Positions 50,604 to 59,623 of a stretch of 62,456 nt of DNA are shown here, in pieces. The stretch spans positions 138,700 through 201,155 of the forward strand of contig NZ_AYYP01000072.1 in assembly GCF_001436215.1 (NCBI RefSeq), written 5' to 3'. The stretch is from Ligilactobacillus agilis DSM 20509. GTDB lineage: Bacteria; Bacillota; Bacilli; Lactobacillales; Lactobacillaceae. The position numbers and the translations under genes were made by a program. Below the pieces are notes generated by a model that searched no databases, was not told where the DNA came from, and saw only the letters and a list, made by a program, of their open reading frames with translations. The number at the start of each line of letters is the position of its first letter. Position 1 is the first letter of the stretch.

Positions 50604-52559
50604 ATGATTAGCTTTAAAAAGCATGTGAAAAATGATAGTTCCTGGTACTTCCCAGGGGGAAAAGATTTACAAATGGAATCTGGTTCTAATGCCAGTTTAG
50701 AGATGTTTAAGGATAATCCGTTGGATTCGTTAGCCAGAGAAATTTGTCAAAATTCTTTGGATGCTGCGCTTGAGGGAAGTAGTAAGCCAGTTCGAGTAGA
50801 ATTCAAACTCTTTGAAGTTGCAGCTGAGCAGATTCCAGGCTATTTAGAATTACGCTATGAAATTATAGCTAAGGCAATGAAACAATGGCCTAACGAGCAA
50901 AAAACAATGATGATGCTCCGAAAAATGAAGAAGCTTTTACAGGATGAACGAATTAGTATTTTAAAAATTAGTGACTACAATACAACTGGCTTACGCAAAG
51001 AAAATTGGCAGTCACTGATAGAACAGGTCGGTTCGTCCGTGAAAAGCGACGATTCTTCTGCTGGTTCTTTTGGAATTGGTAAAGGGGCTCCGTTTGCCGT
51101 TAGTGATTTGCGGATGGTCTTATATAGTACGTTAGCTAATGAAGGCATCCAATCGATTGGGGTAATGAAGTTTGTATCATACGAAGATGGTGTAGGTAAT
51201 GATAAAGTAATTACGCAAGGAATTGGTTATTATGGAGAGCATGGAAGTAAGAAGCCGTTTGCTAAAAAGTTTAGTCTAGAATCCGAAGTAGCCCGTAAAG
51301 ATACCGGAACGGATATCTATATCGTTGGTTTTAATAAAGACTTGCTAGCTAATTGGACCAAGGAAATAACTTATTCCTTAGCGAATAACTTTTTATTTTC
51401 ATTTTACATGAATAAACTTGAAGTGGTTATTGATAATAGCATCTTGCTCAATTATGACACTGTTGGCAAGGTGATAGAAGAGATTCGCGCTGACAAGAAG
51501 TTACTTAAAAAATATGAATACCTTCCTGGCTATTACGATGTTTTACAGGATGAGGAACGTAAGGAATTTAAGTTAACGGGGTTTGAAGAGTATGAGATTA
51601 AGGATGGTGAAGCCACTTTATATACCTCTAATAAGGGTGATGATATTAACCGGCGGGTCTTAATGACTAGAAATGCGGGCATGAAGATTAAAGATTTAAA
51701 TCGGATTAGCTCGGTTCTTAAATTTTCTGGGATATTCTACGCTCACGGCGCTAATATTAACCGCATCCTTAAACAACTAGAAAACCCCAACCATAATGAC
51801 TGGTCAAAGGATAGAGCAGCTAAGCCTAAAGAGGCAGCAAAATTCTTAAAGGCTATGAACCGGTTCATAAAGGAGACCATTAAACAGACCTACACAGAAA
51901 AGGTTGCCGATGAAGTTGATGCTTATGGGGTGAGTGACTTTTTACCCGAGGATATTAATTCAATTAGATTAAACAAGAATGGCAGTAAAGTTAAGCATGG
52001 TGCAGTAAACGTAGAACTTGGCGAAGTCCGAAAAAAGGCGGATACCGCTGTAGTTCGAGAATATTCAAGCTCTGGTGGTGATGGTGTAACTAAAGGAGCC
52101 GTTGGCGAGGGTAACAGCTATGGGACCGCCTATGATGGCCTTGGAAATAAAGGGGGCCTAGGACTAGGAAATGACTTTGGTTATGGAAACAGACCGGGTA
52201 CCAATGGCCCAGCTGCTGGTAACGATATGTTTATCAAAAATGGTAATCGTCGTCGCAAAATCACCACGGTAAAATATCGTTGTATAGAAATTGATTATAC
52301 CAAAGGGTTGTATCGAATCTTGATAAAACCGGAGCAAGTATTAGAAAATATCAAAATTGTTGTTGATAGTGTTGGAGATTCGGGTTCTAAAGATATGGTC
52401 CAACTAAAAGAAGCTAGTTATCATACTAGCAATTTGCCAATAAAAGCATCAAGTTTATATATTGAGTCACTAAAAGCAAATCTTTGGCAAACTATTACAA
52501 TCAAGCTAAATCGCAATACGCGTTTGAAATTAGAGGTGGAAATCTATGCAAATCGTTAA
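50604..52559 (+). CDS. GHKL-type (Hsp90/MORC-like) ATPase, first gene of a three-gene operon
   Basis: 651 residues. Bergerat-fold motifs are in order: N box LAREICQNSLDAAL (residues about 46-60, Glu and Asn in place), G1 box ILKISDYNTTGL (about 118-130), G2 box SAGSFGIGKGAPFAVSDL (about 151-168), and a G3-like TGTDIYIVGF (about 235). So it should bind ATP and dimerise as a clamp. Residues about 490-545 are a Gly/Asn-rich linker (GLGNKGGLGLGNDFGYGN), followed by a C-terminal beta-rich domain. Not a DNA mismatch repair, gyrase or histidine kinase protein by arrangement. The next gene starts inside its last codons. The role is unknown; such ATPases head several phage-defence operons, and the accessory setting fits. 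Confidence 0.75.
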   Translation: MISFKKHVKNDSSWYFPGGKDLQMESGSNASLEMFKDNPLDSLAREICQNSLDAALEGSSKPVRVEFKLFEVAAEQIPGYLELRYEIIAKAMKQWPNEQKTMMMLRKMKKLLQDERISILKISDYNTTGLRKENWQSLIEQVGSSVKSDDSSAGSFGIGKGAPFAVSDLRMVLYSTLANEGIQSIGVMKFVSYEDGVGNDKVITQGIGYYGEHGSKKPFAKKFSLESEVARKDTGTDIYIVGFNKDLLANWTKEITYSLANNFLFSFYMNKLEVVIDNSILLNYDTVGKVIEEIRADKKLLKKYEYLPGYYDVLQDEERKEFKLTGFEEYEIKDGEATLYTSNKGDDINRRVLMTRNAGMKIKDLNRISSVLKFSGIFYAHGANINRILKQLENPNHNDWSKDRAAKPKEAAKFLKAMNRFIKETIKQTYTEKVADEVDAYGVSDFLPEDINSIRLNKNGSKVKHGAVNVELGEVRKKADTAVVREYSSSGGDGVTKGAVGEGNSYGTAYDGLGNKGGLGLGNDFGYGNRPGTNGPAAGNDMFIKNGNRRRKITTVKYRCIEIDYTKGLYRILIKPEQVLENIKIVVDSVGDSGSKDMVQLKEASYHTSNLPIKASSLYIESLKANLWQTITIKLNRNTRLKLEVEIYANR

Positions 52560-53409
52560 CAGTATTTATCCTTACCCCGTGCTGTCGCTTGACGATGACG
52601 ATTATATCGCGAGCTCTAGTTTTGAAGTAGAATTTTCACTTACATCAGCAACAAGTTTTAAAAATGCCAACGTTCACTGTAAATTTAAGTTGCATGACCA
52701 ATCACTAGAAGACTTAATTAAGCGGGGGTTAGCTGGTTTTTATCTGCACGTTGAAAATAGTCGGGCATCCTACCGAAAATTGTATGCCATTGAAATTGGA
52801 ACAAATACTTTTGACTTAGAGATTGATCCCAAATTGATGAGACAAAAAGTCGAACTGTCAGGCTTTTTATTGGCTAAACAAGAAATTAAGTATCATCAAA
52901 GTGAATCCATCAATAGCGAACTTTACGGAACAAACTATGTTTTTCCAACTTTAAATGTGGGGGACCCACTGGCAGTAGCTTTTACTACTAACGTAAATAT
53001 CGATGATACTGATAGCTTTAAGAGTGTAACATCCATTATTAAGGTCGCTAAGTCTAAGTCAGATTGCATGCTAGTCGATCCAGATGGTGAAATTGTATAT
53101 GTTTATCTTCCAGAAAAGCAGTATGAACAGTATGTGAAATATCAAGGGATGCAGGAAGTAATTTTAACCATGGTAATTCTTCCTGCCTTAACCCAGCTCT
53201 TAAATTACATGGTAATATTCAGAAATGGCGATATAGACGGGCAAAAGTGGTATCAGGTAATTGAAAGAAAAATTAAGAGCCTAGATTTAGATTTACAGGA
53301 TTTAATGAAGCAAAATGTTTCAGCCTTAGAATTAGCACAAAAAATCTTAGACAATCCACTGGAACGAGCTTTTATGGAGGTACAAGGGGTTATTGAAAGT
53401 GAAGATTAA
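52546..53409 (+). CDS. Hypothetical protein, second gene of the GHKL operon
   Basis: 287 residues, no recognised domain. It looks beta-rich in its first 190 residues (FEVEFSLTSATSFKNANVHC; GFYLHVENSRASYRKLYAIE) and helical at the end (SLDLDLQDLMKQNVSALELA). No signal peptide, transmembrane segment or nuclease motif seen. It starts 14 bp inside the ATPase gene and its end overlaps the third gene, so the three products are probably made in fixed ratio and form a complex. AT-rich like its neighbours. Confidence 0.7.
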   Translation: MQIVNSIYPYPVLSLDDDDYIASSSFEVEFSLTSATSFKNANVHCKFKLHDQSLEDLIKRGLAGFYLHVENSRASYRKLYAIEIGTNTFDLEIDPKLMRQKVELSGFLLAKQEIKYHQSESINSELYGTNYVFPTLNVGDPLAVAFTTNVNIDDTDSFKSVTSIIKVAKSKSDCMLVDPDGEIVYVYLPEKQYEQYVKYQGMQEVILTMVILPALTQLLNYMVIFRNGDIDGQKWYQVIERKIKSLDLDLQDLMKQNVSALELAQKILDNPLERAFMEVQGVIESED

Positions 53410-54190
53410 AACATGTGACGAAGTTTTTTTAGAAGAAGTAAAGCGAAATTTTGATATTGAGTATATTGATTTATACCGTAATTTGGACAAAGCAGGGATT
53501 CAAAAGTTATTTGCCAATGAATTTGTTTACGAAACACCTTATGAATTTGAGTATCGAGAGTTAACTGACAATTTACCTTATAATGAACTGTACATCTACA
53601 ATATTAAAGCGACATATGAACCAATGAAGTTTTTATCTCCTGTACAAGCAACAAGGGAAGAAATGTGGTTTACCATGATAAATACTGTTTATCTTGATTA
53701 TTTATTGGATTATTTGCAAACCGTAACCCAGTATAAGAACTTTGATGACAAAATTAAAAATGCCATTTTTTATAATGGTTCAAATATTAGAAATCAGCTA
53801 ATTCAAAGAATTTCCCGTTACTGGTGGATGGGTTATCGAACCTATGATGACCAAAATAAGCAAAATCCATATTGGTTGACGGAATTCTTCTTTGATAGCG
53901 ATGGTGCAGGTAAATCTATCGCTTTTTTTGCTAGTAAGTTGACCAATAATAAGGAAATTGCCCTAGGTATCATCGAGGGAATCTATTTTTCTCAAGATAA
54001 GGTTCGTAATAGAAAGGAAATATATGCAGCTGTTAATAAACACTTAAATGCGATGGGTGGCGTTAGGATTTTAGATATTATGTCGCGAGCAGAAATTAAG
54101 CACGAAACGCTTAAATACATTGACTATATCGTAGCTAATCCGGAACTTACCCCTGTTAAAGACCGTAAGCGGATTTTCAAGAAAGATTAG
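53399..54190 (+). CDS. Hypothetical protein, third gene of the GHKL operon
   Basis: 263 residues, no family that I can name. Rich in aromatic residues (EFVYETPYEFEYRELTDNLP; ISRYWWMGYRTYDDQ), mixed alpha/beta, C-terminus basic (PVKDRKRIFKKD). No transmembrane helix. A TTG at 53393 opens the frame, but GTG 53399 lies nine bases after AAGGGG and is preferred. Overlaps the second gene by 11 bp. Last gene of the operon, followed by a terminator. Could be an effector or adaptor; the sequence gives no direct clue. Confidence 0.7.
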   Translation: MKIKTCDEVFLEEVKRNFDIEYIDLYRNLDKAGIQKLFANEFVYETPYEFEYRELTDNLPYNELYIYNIKATYEPMKFLSPVQATREEMWFTMINTVYLDYLLDYLQTVTQYKNFDDKIKNAIFYNGSNIRNQLIQRISRYWWMGYRTYDDQNKQNPYWLTEFFFDSDGAGKSIAFFASKLTNNKEIALGIIEGIYFSQDKVRNRKEIYAAVNKHLNAMGGVRILDIMSRAEIKHETLKYIDYIVANPELTPVKDRKRIFKKD

Positions 54191-54287
54191 CTGGTTTGTA
54201 GAACTAGATTTATCGTAAGAGAAAATAAGCTAGTTGCTGAATAATATATTGATAGTTTTGCTTATATAAGTGTATTATTTCATAAAT

Positions 54288-54330
54288 TCCACCTGCCTAT
54301 TAAAGTGTTTTAGTAGGAAGGTGGTTTTTA
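54288..54330 (+). terminator. Terminator of the GHKL operon
   Basis: CCACCTGCCTA pairs with TAGGAAGGTGG, followed by Ts. Confidence 0.8.
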
Positions 54331-54441
54331 TTAAAATAAGATGGGGTCAGGGATGGCTCTTAATAATTGTTGGTCGGTGGGGAATTTGCTAAAATAAAGA
54401 TAAATAATTGTTCTTTTAAAAGCAGTTAGGAGGAAAAATAG

Positions 54442-54783
54442 ATGGATAGTGTAAAGTATCAACCAAGCCGGCATATTATGGATTTTCATTTGGCAGGTTT
54501 TGCTTACTGTGATGGGTTAGATGTAATTGAGGAATTAAAGTTAGGGCAAACTGTCCAATTGGTCCGGGAAGAAGGTAATCCGCATGATCCTGACGCGGTG
54601 GCTGTCCTTTACAAGGATACTAAGATTGGTTATGTTCCCGCTCAGTATAACGGTCTATTTAGCACTTTGTTGTACTATGGCCACGGCGATATTTTAGAAG
54701 CTCGGATTCAGATGGTGAACTTAGAAAGCCATCCCGAACGCCAATTCCGGGTGGTGGTTAAGGTGACGGATGCTAGAAAGTAA
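54442..54783 (+). CDS. HIRAN domain protein
   Basis: 113 residues, essentially only a HIRAN domain: MDFHLAGFAYCDGLDVIEEL, VREEGNPHDPDAVAVLY and KIGYVPAQYN are the typical elements. In HLTF-type helicases this domain binds the 3'-OH end of single-stranded DNA; small stand-alone bacterial forms occur and their role is undefined. GGAGG precedes the ATG. Monocistronic, GC richer than the GHKL operon upstream. Confidence 0.88.
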   Translation: MDSVKYQPSRHIMDFHLAGFAYCDGLDVIEELKLGQTVQLVREEGNPHDPDAVAVLYKDTKIGYVPAQYNGLFSTLLYYGHGDILEARIQMVNLESHPERQFRVVVKVTDARK

Positions 54784-54838
54784 CGTGGCGGTTAATTGGA
54801 ACAATCCAATATTTTTGCTAGAAATTTAGGAGAACCAG

Positions 54839-55465
54839 ATGAAGAAGATAACAGGGTTGTATCATGAGTATTTGCCTAATATCAGTGGAATGGCAGGCTG
54901 GTATTATGATTACGACACTAACCTTTTAGATAGCAAGTCTAAAGCAGCACCATTCGCTAAGAAGTTACTATTATTTCACGCAGAGACCCAAGAAATTTTT
55001 ACAGTGTATGAAGCAAGTGAGCAGCAGGTAATTTCTAATTTTGCGGTCCTGGAGTACTATCAAGGTAACCTTTATTTTTTAGTCTTAGAAAAAGTAACTG
55101 AGCAAATCCTAATAATGAGTTATGAATTTGTTAGTCGGCAGGTAACAGAAGTAGCTCGGATTGCGGCTGCGGGAATTAACTTTGCACGCCTAGCGTTTTA
55201 TGTTGCTCCGGTTCTTTTAGCCGTTCAAGATGATTTAAATCACCGCGTAGAGATTTATTATCCGCAACGATTGAGTTTACCACTGGCAGAGGACGAGTGT
55301 TTTGAATGTCAAGAGGGCGAAAAATTTTACTTTTCCAAATGGTTAGCTGATGAGTCACTTGCGCGCCGCAATGCTTACCTGGTGAAAGATGCGCAGGGAA
55401 AAACCATTGCAGAAGGAAGCGGCCGGATTACTCGCTTTGAAAATGGAGAATTTATGATGATTTGA
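54839..55465 (+). CDS. Hypothetical protein (208 aa)
   Basis: Soluble, beta-rich protein of 208 residues (LFHAETQEIFTVYEASEQQV; YQGNLYFLVLEKVTEQILIM), ending ITRFENGEFMMI. TTAGGAG stands six bases before the ATG. No known motif, no signal peptide. The rhythm of short beta strands recalls a propeller-like or repeat fold, but that is only an impression. Confidence 0.6.
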   Translation: MKKITGLYHEYLPNISGMAGWYYDYDTNLLDSKSKAAPFAKKLLLFHAETQEIFTVYEASEQQVISNFAVLEYYQGNLYFLVLEKVTEQILIMSYEFVSRQVTEVARIAAAGINFARLAFYVAPVLLAVQDDLNHRVEIYYPQRLSLPLAEDECFECQEGEKFYFSKWLADESLARRNAYLVKDAQGKTIAEGSGRITRFENGEFMMI

Positions 55466-55505
55466 TAGTTGCTGGCTGTACTAGCGTTTTACGTGAGGTG
55501 TTGAA

Positions 55506-56027
55506 ATGGATAACCTAGCAAGGGTTCTTGAAGATGATGAAAAGTTTATATCCCTGCTAAAGATAATTCAGTCTTTTGAGCTTAAGGATTGTTGGCTTTG
55601 TGCGGGAACTATTCGAAATTATATTTGGAATGTTCTTAGCGGAAAAGAGGGCTTTAGTGACGCTCACTTTTCAGATGTAGACGTTATTTTCTTTGATAAG
55701 AAGCTATCATATGAACAAACCCTTGCACTAGAGGCCCGGGTCAAGAGATTATACCCCGAGTACAGGTGGGAAATCAAAAATCAATATTATATGCATATCC
55801 ATAGTCCTAATACGGAGAAGTACACCAGCTCTAGGGATGCTGTTTCGAAGTTTCCAGAAAAGTGTACTGCCATAGCGGTTAGACTGAATTCCAATCATAA
55901 TTTGGAACTATACGCACCGTATGGAGTGGGGGATTTAGTCAATTTTAAAGTAACGCCTACTCCTTATTATGCTAGTGACGCAGAAAGAAGCTTAGTTTAT
56001 AACAACAGGGTTAAAAAGAAAGCGTGA
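55506..56027 (+). CDS. Nucleotidyltransferase-like protein (DUF925 type)
   Basis: 173 residues. Nucleotidyltransferase fold: CWLCAGTIRNYIWNVLSG (helix with the G-x-R element) and FSDVDVIFFDKKL with the paired acidic metal ligands D-x-D. The end DAERSLVYNNRVKKK is also family-typical. The substrate is unknown. GAGGTG stands before the ATG. Isolated gene. Confidence 0.85.
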   Translation: MDNLARVLEDDEKFISLLKIIQSFELKDCWLCAGTIRNYIWNVLSGKEGFSDAHFSDVDVIFFDKKLSYEQTLALEARVKRLYPEYRWEIKNQYYMHIHSPNTEKYTSSRDAVSKFPEKCTAIAVRLNSNHNLELYAPYGVGDLVNFKVTPTPYYASDAERSLVYNNRVKKKA

Positions 56028-56212
56028 CGTAAGTTTTGGCCGCAACTGGTTGTAGAGCTTATCTAATATTTATCTTTAGAAAAGCTAAAACTAAAATCTA
56101 GATGGTGTAAAGACCATATAAAAAGTGCTACCATTATCTTAGGTGCTAGTTAGATAAATTAGCGTCTTAAAGTAAACAACAACCTAGATTTTTAAACACT
56201 GGAGGAGTTATT

Positions 56213-56470
56213 TTGGAAGAACTACTATCAAATCCGTTAACATATACTATTGTGGGGATGGTTATTCAACATGCACTAACTCCCAAGATTAAATGGCGCT
56301 ATGGAATTGCCGTATTACCGGTTATAGTAGCTATATTTGGTATGTATTCTGCTTTAAGTCAGAGAACTTCTTTCTTAGGGCTTTTGGGCTACTTTGCCAT
56401 CGCTGTTATTTTCTTTCTCATGGCATACACATCTAGAGAGAAATTACGGCAGAAAAACAAATCCAAGTAG
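56213..56470 (+). CDS. Small membrane protein (85 aa)
   Basis: 85 residues with two or three hydrophobic segments (LTYTIVGMVIQHAL; YGIAVLPVIVAIFGMYSAL; FLGLLGYFAIAVIFFLMAY) and a basic tail. TTG start, GGAGGAG six bases upstream. No family recognised. Followed by a terminator. Confidence 0.6.
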   Translation: MEELLSNPLTYTIVGMVIQHALTPKIKWRYGIAVLPVIVAIFGMYSALSQRTSFLGLLGYFAIAVIFFLMAYTSREKLRQKNKSK

Positions 56471-56517
56471 TTGCTTACCTACTATAATTGTTAATTGTAA
56501 ATACATATCTTTACGGA

Positions 56518-56560
56518 AGAATCCTAAGAAACGATTACGGTTTGCTTAGGATTCTTTTTT
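56518..56560 (+). terminator. Terminator
   Basis: AGAATCCTAAG pairs with CTTAGGATTCT then six Ts. The stem resembles the first hairpin of the interspersed repeat. Confidence 0.85.
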
Positions 56561-56667
56561 ACCCTAAATGCTTTCGTCTCGATTTGCTTTCTCAATGGCG
56601 AAATTACTTGTAAGTTTAATGGTTGAATGGTTTAATTAATTGACCAATATAACAGAGGTGACTTGAG

Positions 56668-57027
56668 ATGGATAAAGACAAGCAGTTAGCCGCATTAAAA
56701 CAAGGCTTTGATGAGTTGGCGGACTTATTCGTAGCTCTAGGTGATGAGACCAGACAACACTTAATAATGACCCTATTTGACCTTCCTTGTAAGCAGCAAG
56801 GCGGAGCGCGGGTAGGAGAAATTACCGCCAAGACGCACCTGAGCCGGCCGGCCGTTTCGCATCATTTGAAAATTTTGCGCTTAGCTGGGGTGGTTGGGAT
56901 GCGTAAGGAAGGAACGAAGAACTATTACTACCTGGAAACAGAGGGAACCCGGTGGCAACAGTTAGCTAGCCTAAGTACCGATTTAGTTGAATTACTCAAA
57001 TACTTGAACGAAGGGAAAGTGAAATAA
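56668..57027 (+). CDS. ArsR-family transcriptional regulator
   Basis: 119 residues, winged HTH (KTHLSRPAVSHHLKILRLAG recognition helix; MRKEGTKNYYYLE wing). The CxC metal box of classical ArsR proteins is absent, so a metal sensor role is unlikely. It is followed after one base by a DJ-1-like gene and then an oxidoreductase, which it probably controls, perhaps in response to reactive aldehydes or quinones. Confidence 0.9.
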   Translation: MDKDKQLAALKQGFDELADLFVALGDETRQHLIMTLFDLPCKQQGGARVGEITAKTHLSRPAVSHHLKILRLAGVVGMRKEGTKNYYYLETEGTRWQQLASLSTDLVELLKYLNEGKVK

Positions 57028-57028
57028 A

Positions 57029-57634
57029 GTGAACAAGGTCTTAGTGATTTTAACAAACGTAGCTCAGTATGGGACCAGTGCCGAGCAAACAGGCCTTTGG
57101 TTAGCCGAGGCCACCGATTTTGTAGCCAAGGTTCAAGCAGCCGGCTTTCAGGTTGACTATGCGAGTGCTAAGGGCGGCGCAGTCCCCCTCGATCCCCGCA
57201 GCTTGAAAAAAATTTACCGCTCACAGGAAGTAGATGCTATTTATCAGTCGAATGATTTTCAAATGCGCGCTTTGCGGGTAAGTTTGCCGATTGCTAAAGT
57301 CAATCCGAAAGACTACCGGGGAATTTATTTCACAGGCGGAAACGGGGTCTTATGGGACTTTCCTAATAATGCCGACTTTGAAGCAGCGACTAGACAAATT
57401 TACCAACAAGGTGGGTATGTGATGTCAGTCTGCCACGGCTTAGTGGGACTAATCTTTCAACGGGACGCTAAGGGCCAACCACTCATAGCGGGTAAGAAAG
57501 TAACTGGTTTTACAAGCACAGAGGAAGTTTTAAGCGGTAAGTTATTCAAAGTTCCCTTTATGACAGAAAGGGCAGCCAAAAAAGCGGGAGCTCATTTTAG
57601 CCAACGGCTACCGTTTACAAGTTATGTAGTTTAA
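57029..57634 (+). CDS. DJ-1/PfpI family protein
   Basis: 201 residues. DJ-1/PfpI fold of class I amidotransferase type, with the nucleophile Cys in YVMSVCHGLVGL and GIYFTGGNGVLWDFP. Such proteins act as glyoxalase III, deglycase or chaperone-like enzymes; the activity here is undetermined. GTG start right after the ArsR stop, so translation is coupled. Confidence 0.88.
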   Translation: MNKVLVILTNVAQYGTSAEQTGLWLAEATDFVAKVQAAGFQVDYASAKGGAVPLDPRSLKKIYRSQEVDAIYQSNDFQMRALRVSLPIAKVNPKDYRGIYFTGGNGVLWDFPNNADFEAATRQIYQQGGYVMSVCHGLVGLIFQRDAKGQPLIAGKKVTGFTSTEEVLSGKLFKVPFMTERAAKKAGAHFSQRLPFTSYVV

Positions 57635-57714
57635 GACGGCCGCCTGATAACGGGCCAAAACCCAATGTCGGGTCACAAAGTGGCACAATTATTTTTAGAA
57701 AGTGTAGGTAAAAA

Positions 57715-58719
57715 ATGAAAGCAGCGTATATCACCCACTATGGTCAGAAACAATTAACCTTAGGCCAGTTACCTAAGCCTAGCATTACTCAGCCTAAGCA
57801 AGTGCTAGTTAGGGTTTTAAAGGCTAGCGTCAACCCTGTTGACTTAAAAATCCAAGCTGGTAACCTAAGGCCGTTGCTGAAATTACCCATGCCTTTGGTT
57901 CTAGGTAATGACTACGTAGGGATTGTTGAGGCAATAGGCACGGCTGTTACTAACTTTAAGGTGGGCCAAAAGGTTTTAGGCCGAATTAGCAAACAAAGTA
58001 TTGGGACCTTTTGTGACTACCTAGTCGATCGGGAAGCTAATTTGGCCTTACTTCCACCAAACTTAGATTTAAAACAGGCGGCAGCCCTACCGTTAGTCGG
58101 GTTGACAGCCTACCAAGCCCTGTTTGACAAAATGCAGGCTAAACGCGGCCAGTCAATCTTAATTCATGCCGGAGCAGGAGCTGTGGGCAGTATCTTGGTT
58201 CAACTGGCTAAAATGCAGGGGCTAACGGTTATCACTACGGCTAGCCAACGCAATCATGCTTGGTTAACTACTTTAGGGGCTGATCAAGTTATTGATTACC
58301 GCCACAGTGACTTTACCAAGGTGTGTCCGCCCGTTGACTATGTTTTTGATACCATTGGTAAAGAGACTCTGTTGCAATCCTTTGAGGTTGTCAAACCTGG
58401 CGGCAAAGTTGTGTCGGTTGCAGGCCTACCCGATGCTAAGTTTGCTAAGGCATACGGGTTAAACCTTATTTGGCAGGGCTTATTTAAGCTGGCTAGCCAT
58501 AAGATTACGCGTGCTAGCCACAAAGCACATGCAGAGTATGAATTTCTCTTTATGCGACCTGATGGCCTGCAGTTGCAACGCTTAGCTGAGCTTGTGGTTA
58601 CTGGGCGGTTGCAGATTAGGGTTGCCAAAGAATACCCCTTTGAAGAAATCCAGGCCGCCTGTGATTACGTAGCGACAGGGCATGCTGACGGCAAGGTAAT
58701 TATTAAGTTGACAGATTAA
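57715..58719 (+). CDS. Zinc-independent quinone oxidoreductase (MDR superfamily)
   Basis: 334 residues. GroES-like N-terminal domain (VLVRVLKASVNPVDLKIQAG) and Rossmann domain with LIHAGAGAVGSILVQLAK. No structural or catalytic zinc cysteines, hence NADPH:quinone reductase type. Likely reduces quinones or enones. Third gene of the ArsR-DJ-1 cluster (80 bp gap), suggesting an electrophile or redox stress unit. Followed by a strong terminator. Confidence 0.9.
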   Translation: MKAAYITHYGQKQLTLGQLPKPSITQPKQVLVRVLKASVNPVDLKIQAGNLRPLLKLPMPLVLGNDYVGIVEAIGTAVTNFKVGQKVLGRISKQSIGTFCDYLVDREANLALLPPNLDLKQAAALPLVGLTAYQALFDKMQAKRGQSILIHAGAGAVGSILVQLAKMQGLTVITTASQRNHAWLTTLGADQVIDYRHSDFTKVCPPVDYVFDTIGKETLLQSFEVVKPGGKVVSVAGLPDAKFAKAYGLNLIWQGLFKLASHKITRASHKAHAEYEFLFMRPDGLQLQRLAELVVTGRLQIRVAKEYPFEEIQAACDYVATGHADGKVIIKLTD

Positions 58720-58742
58720 GAACAAATATTTGTAGATTATCA

Positions 58743-58790
58743 CGAACGGGTGTACTATTAAGTTATTGGTACACCTGTTCGTTTTATTTT
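58743..58790 (+). terminator. Terminator after the oxidoreductase gene
   Basis: CGAACGGGTGTAC pairs with GTACACCTGTTCG then TTTTATTTT. Confidence 0.9.
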
Positions 58791-58806
58791 GTTAGGAGGA
58801 AGATTT

Positions 58807-59415
58807 ATGGTTAAGGAAAAAATTTATACTAAGACAGCGCTAAAAAGAGAATTTGGGTTGACTGATAAATGTTTGGCTTACTTGCCCCCGGCAGACAAAA
58901 TTTGGTACGGGCGCTACAAGAGCCAGCGTTACCCAGCCTGGAGTGAGTCCTTAATTCAAAATTTTTTAGCGCAAGATGAAGTGCAACTCTTGTTGGTGAT
59001 GGCAACTAAACGGCGGGCTAAGCGCCAGCAGGCGGCTCAAAAAGCAGTTGTTACCAAAACTAACGCCTTACTAGCCGAACTAGCTGACATTAAGGTTCAA
59101 GTTGAGCGTTTGCCTAAGAAAAAATTAAAGTGCTTAACCCAAGCGAGTTTAGATGACTGGTACATGTACCGGGAACTTAACTACCATAGTTACGATGAAT
59201 TTGCCTATCACGAAGCCACTGACTGGGACATCGTTAACTACATCCGCCATAACTTAACTAACTACGATGATGAACTAACTAGGCTAGCTAACCGAGTGGG
59301 CCACCAAGAAGGGTTTAAGTTAATTAGTCGCAAAATCTATGCCGAGATTTTAAAAGTCTACCCAGAGTATCGGACTACGATTGAAAAGCAGTTGCAAGAG
59401 CATTTGTCACGGTAA
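58807..59415 (+). CDS. Hypothetical protein (202 aa), possible N-terminal HTH
   Basis: 202 residues, basic, no signal or membrane segment. The start YTKTALKREFGLTDKCLAYL looks like a helix-turn-helix, followed by a basic coiled region (ATKRRAKRQQAAQKAVVTKT) and a Tyr-rich C-terminal half (LDDWYMYRELNYHSYDEFAY). The frame opens at 58789, but ATG 58807 with AGGAGGA upstream is preferred. The long hydrophilic helical middle suggests an elongated DNA- or partner-binding protein; no family named. Confidence 0.6.
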   Translation: MVKEKIYTKTALKREFGLTDKCLAYLPPADKIWYGRYKSQRYPAWSESLIQNFLAQDEVQLLLVMATKRRAKRQQAAQKAVVTKTNALLAELADIKVQVERLPKKKLKCLTQASLDDWYMYRELNYHSYDEFAYHEATDWDIVNYIRHNLTNYDDELTRLANRVGHQEGFKLISRKIYAEILKVYPEYRTTIEKQLQEHLSR

Positions 59416-59518
59416 AAAATGACTAGGTGATTTTCAGTTACTTTCTTTAATTTACTTACTTTTCGTTCTTTCATCATTTTATCTATTTTGAGGAAAGTTA
59501 AATTGCGTAATACCGGGA

Positions 59519-59582
59519 TATCAAATTTTGCGATTTGATACTTTCCTAATTAAATGCTATTATTTAAATAATTAGGAAAGTA
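59519..59582. repeat. Two overlapping inverted repeats before the recombinase gene
   Basis: IR1: TATCAAAT (59519-59526) and ATTTGATA (59533-59540) with a 6-base centre. IR2: TACTTTCCTAATTA (59539-59552) and TAATTAGGAAAGTA (59569-59582), perfect 14-bp arms with a 16-base AT-rich centre. A related half-site AGGAAAGTTA stands at 59491-59500. No T run, so not a terminator. Could be recombination core sites or operators of the recombinase gene. Confidence 0.8.
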
Positions 59583-59623
59583 CGTTTATGAGCCTTCAGA
59601 AACGTTGAAAGGACGGGGTTTTC

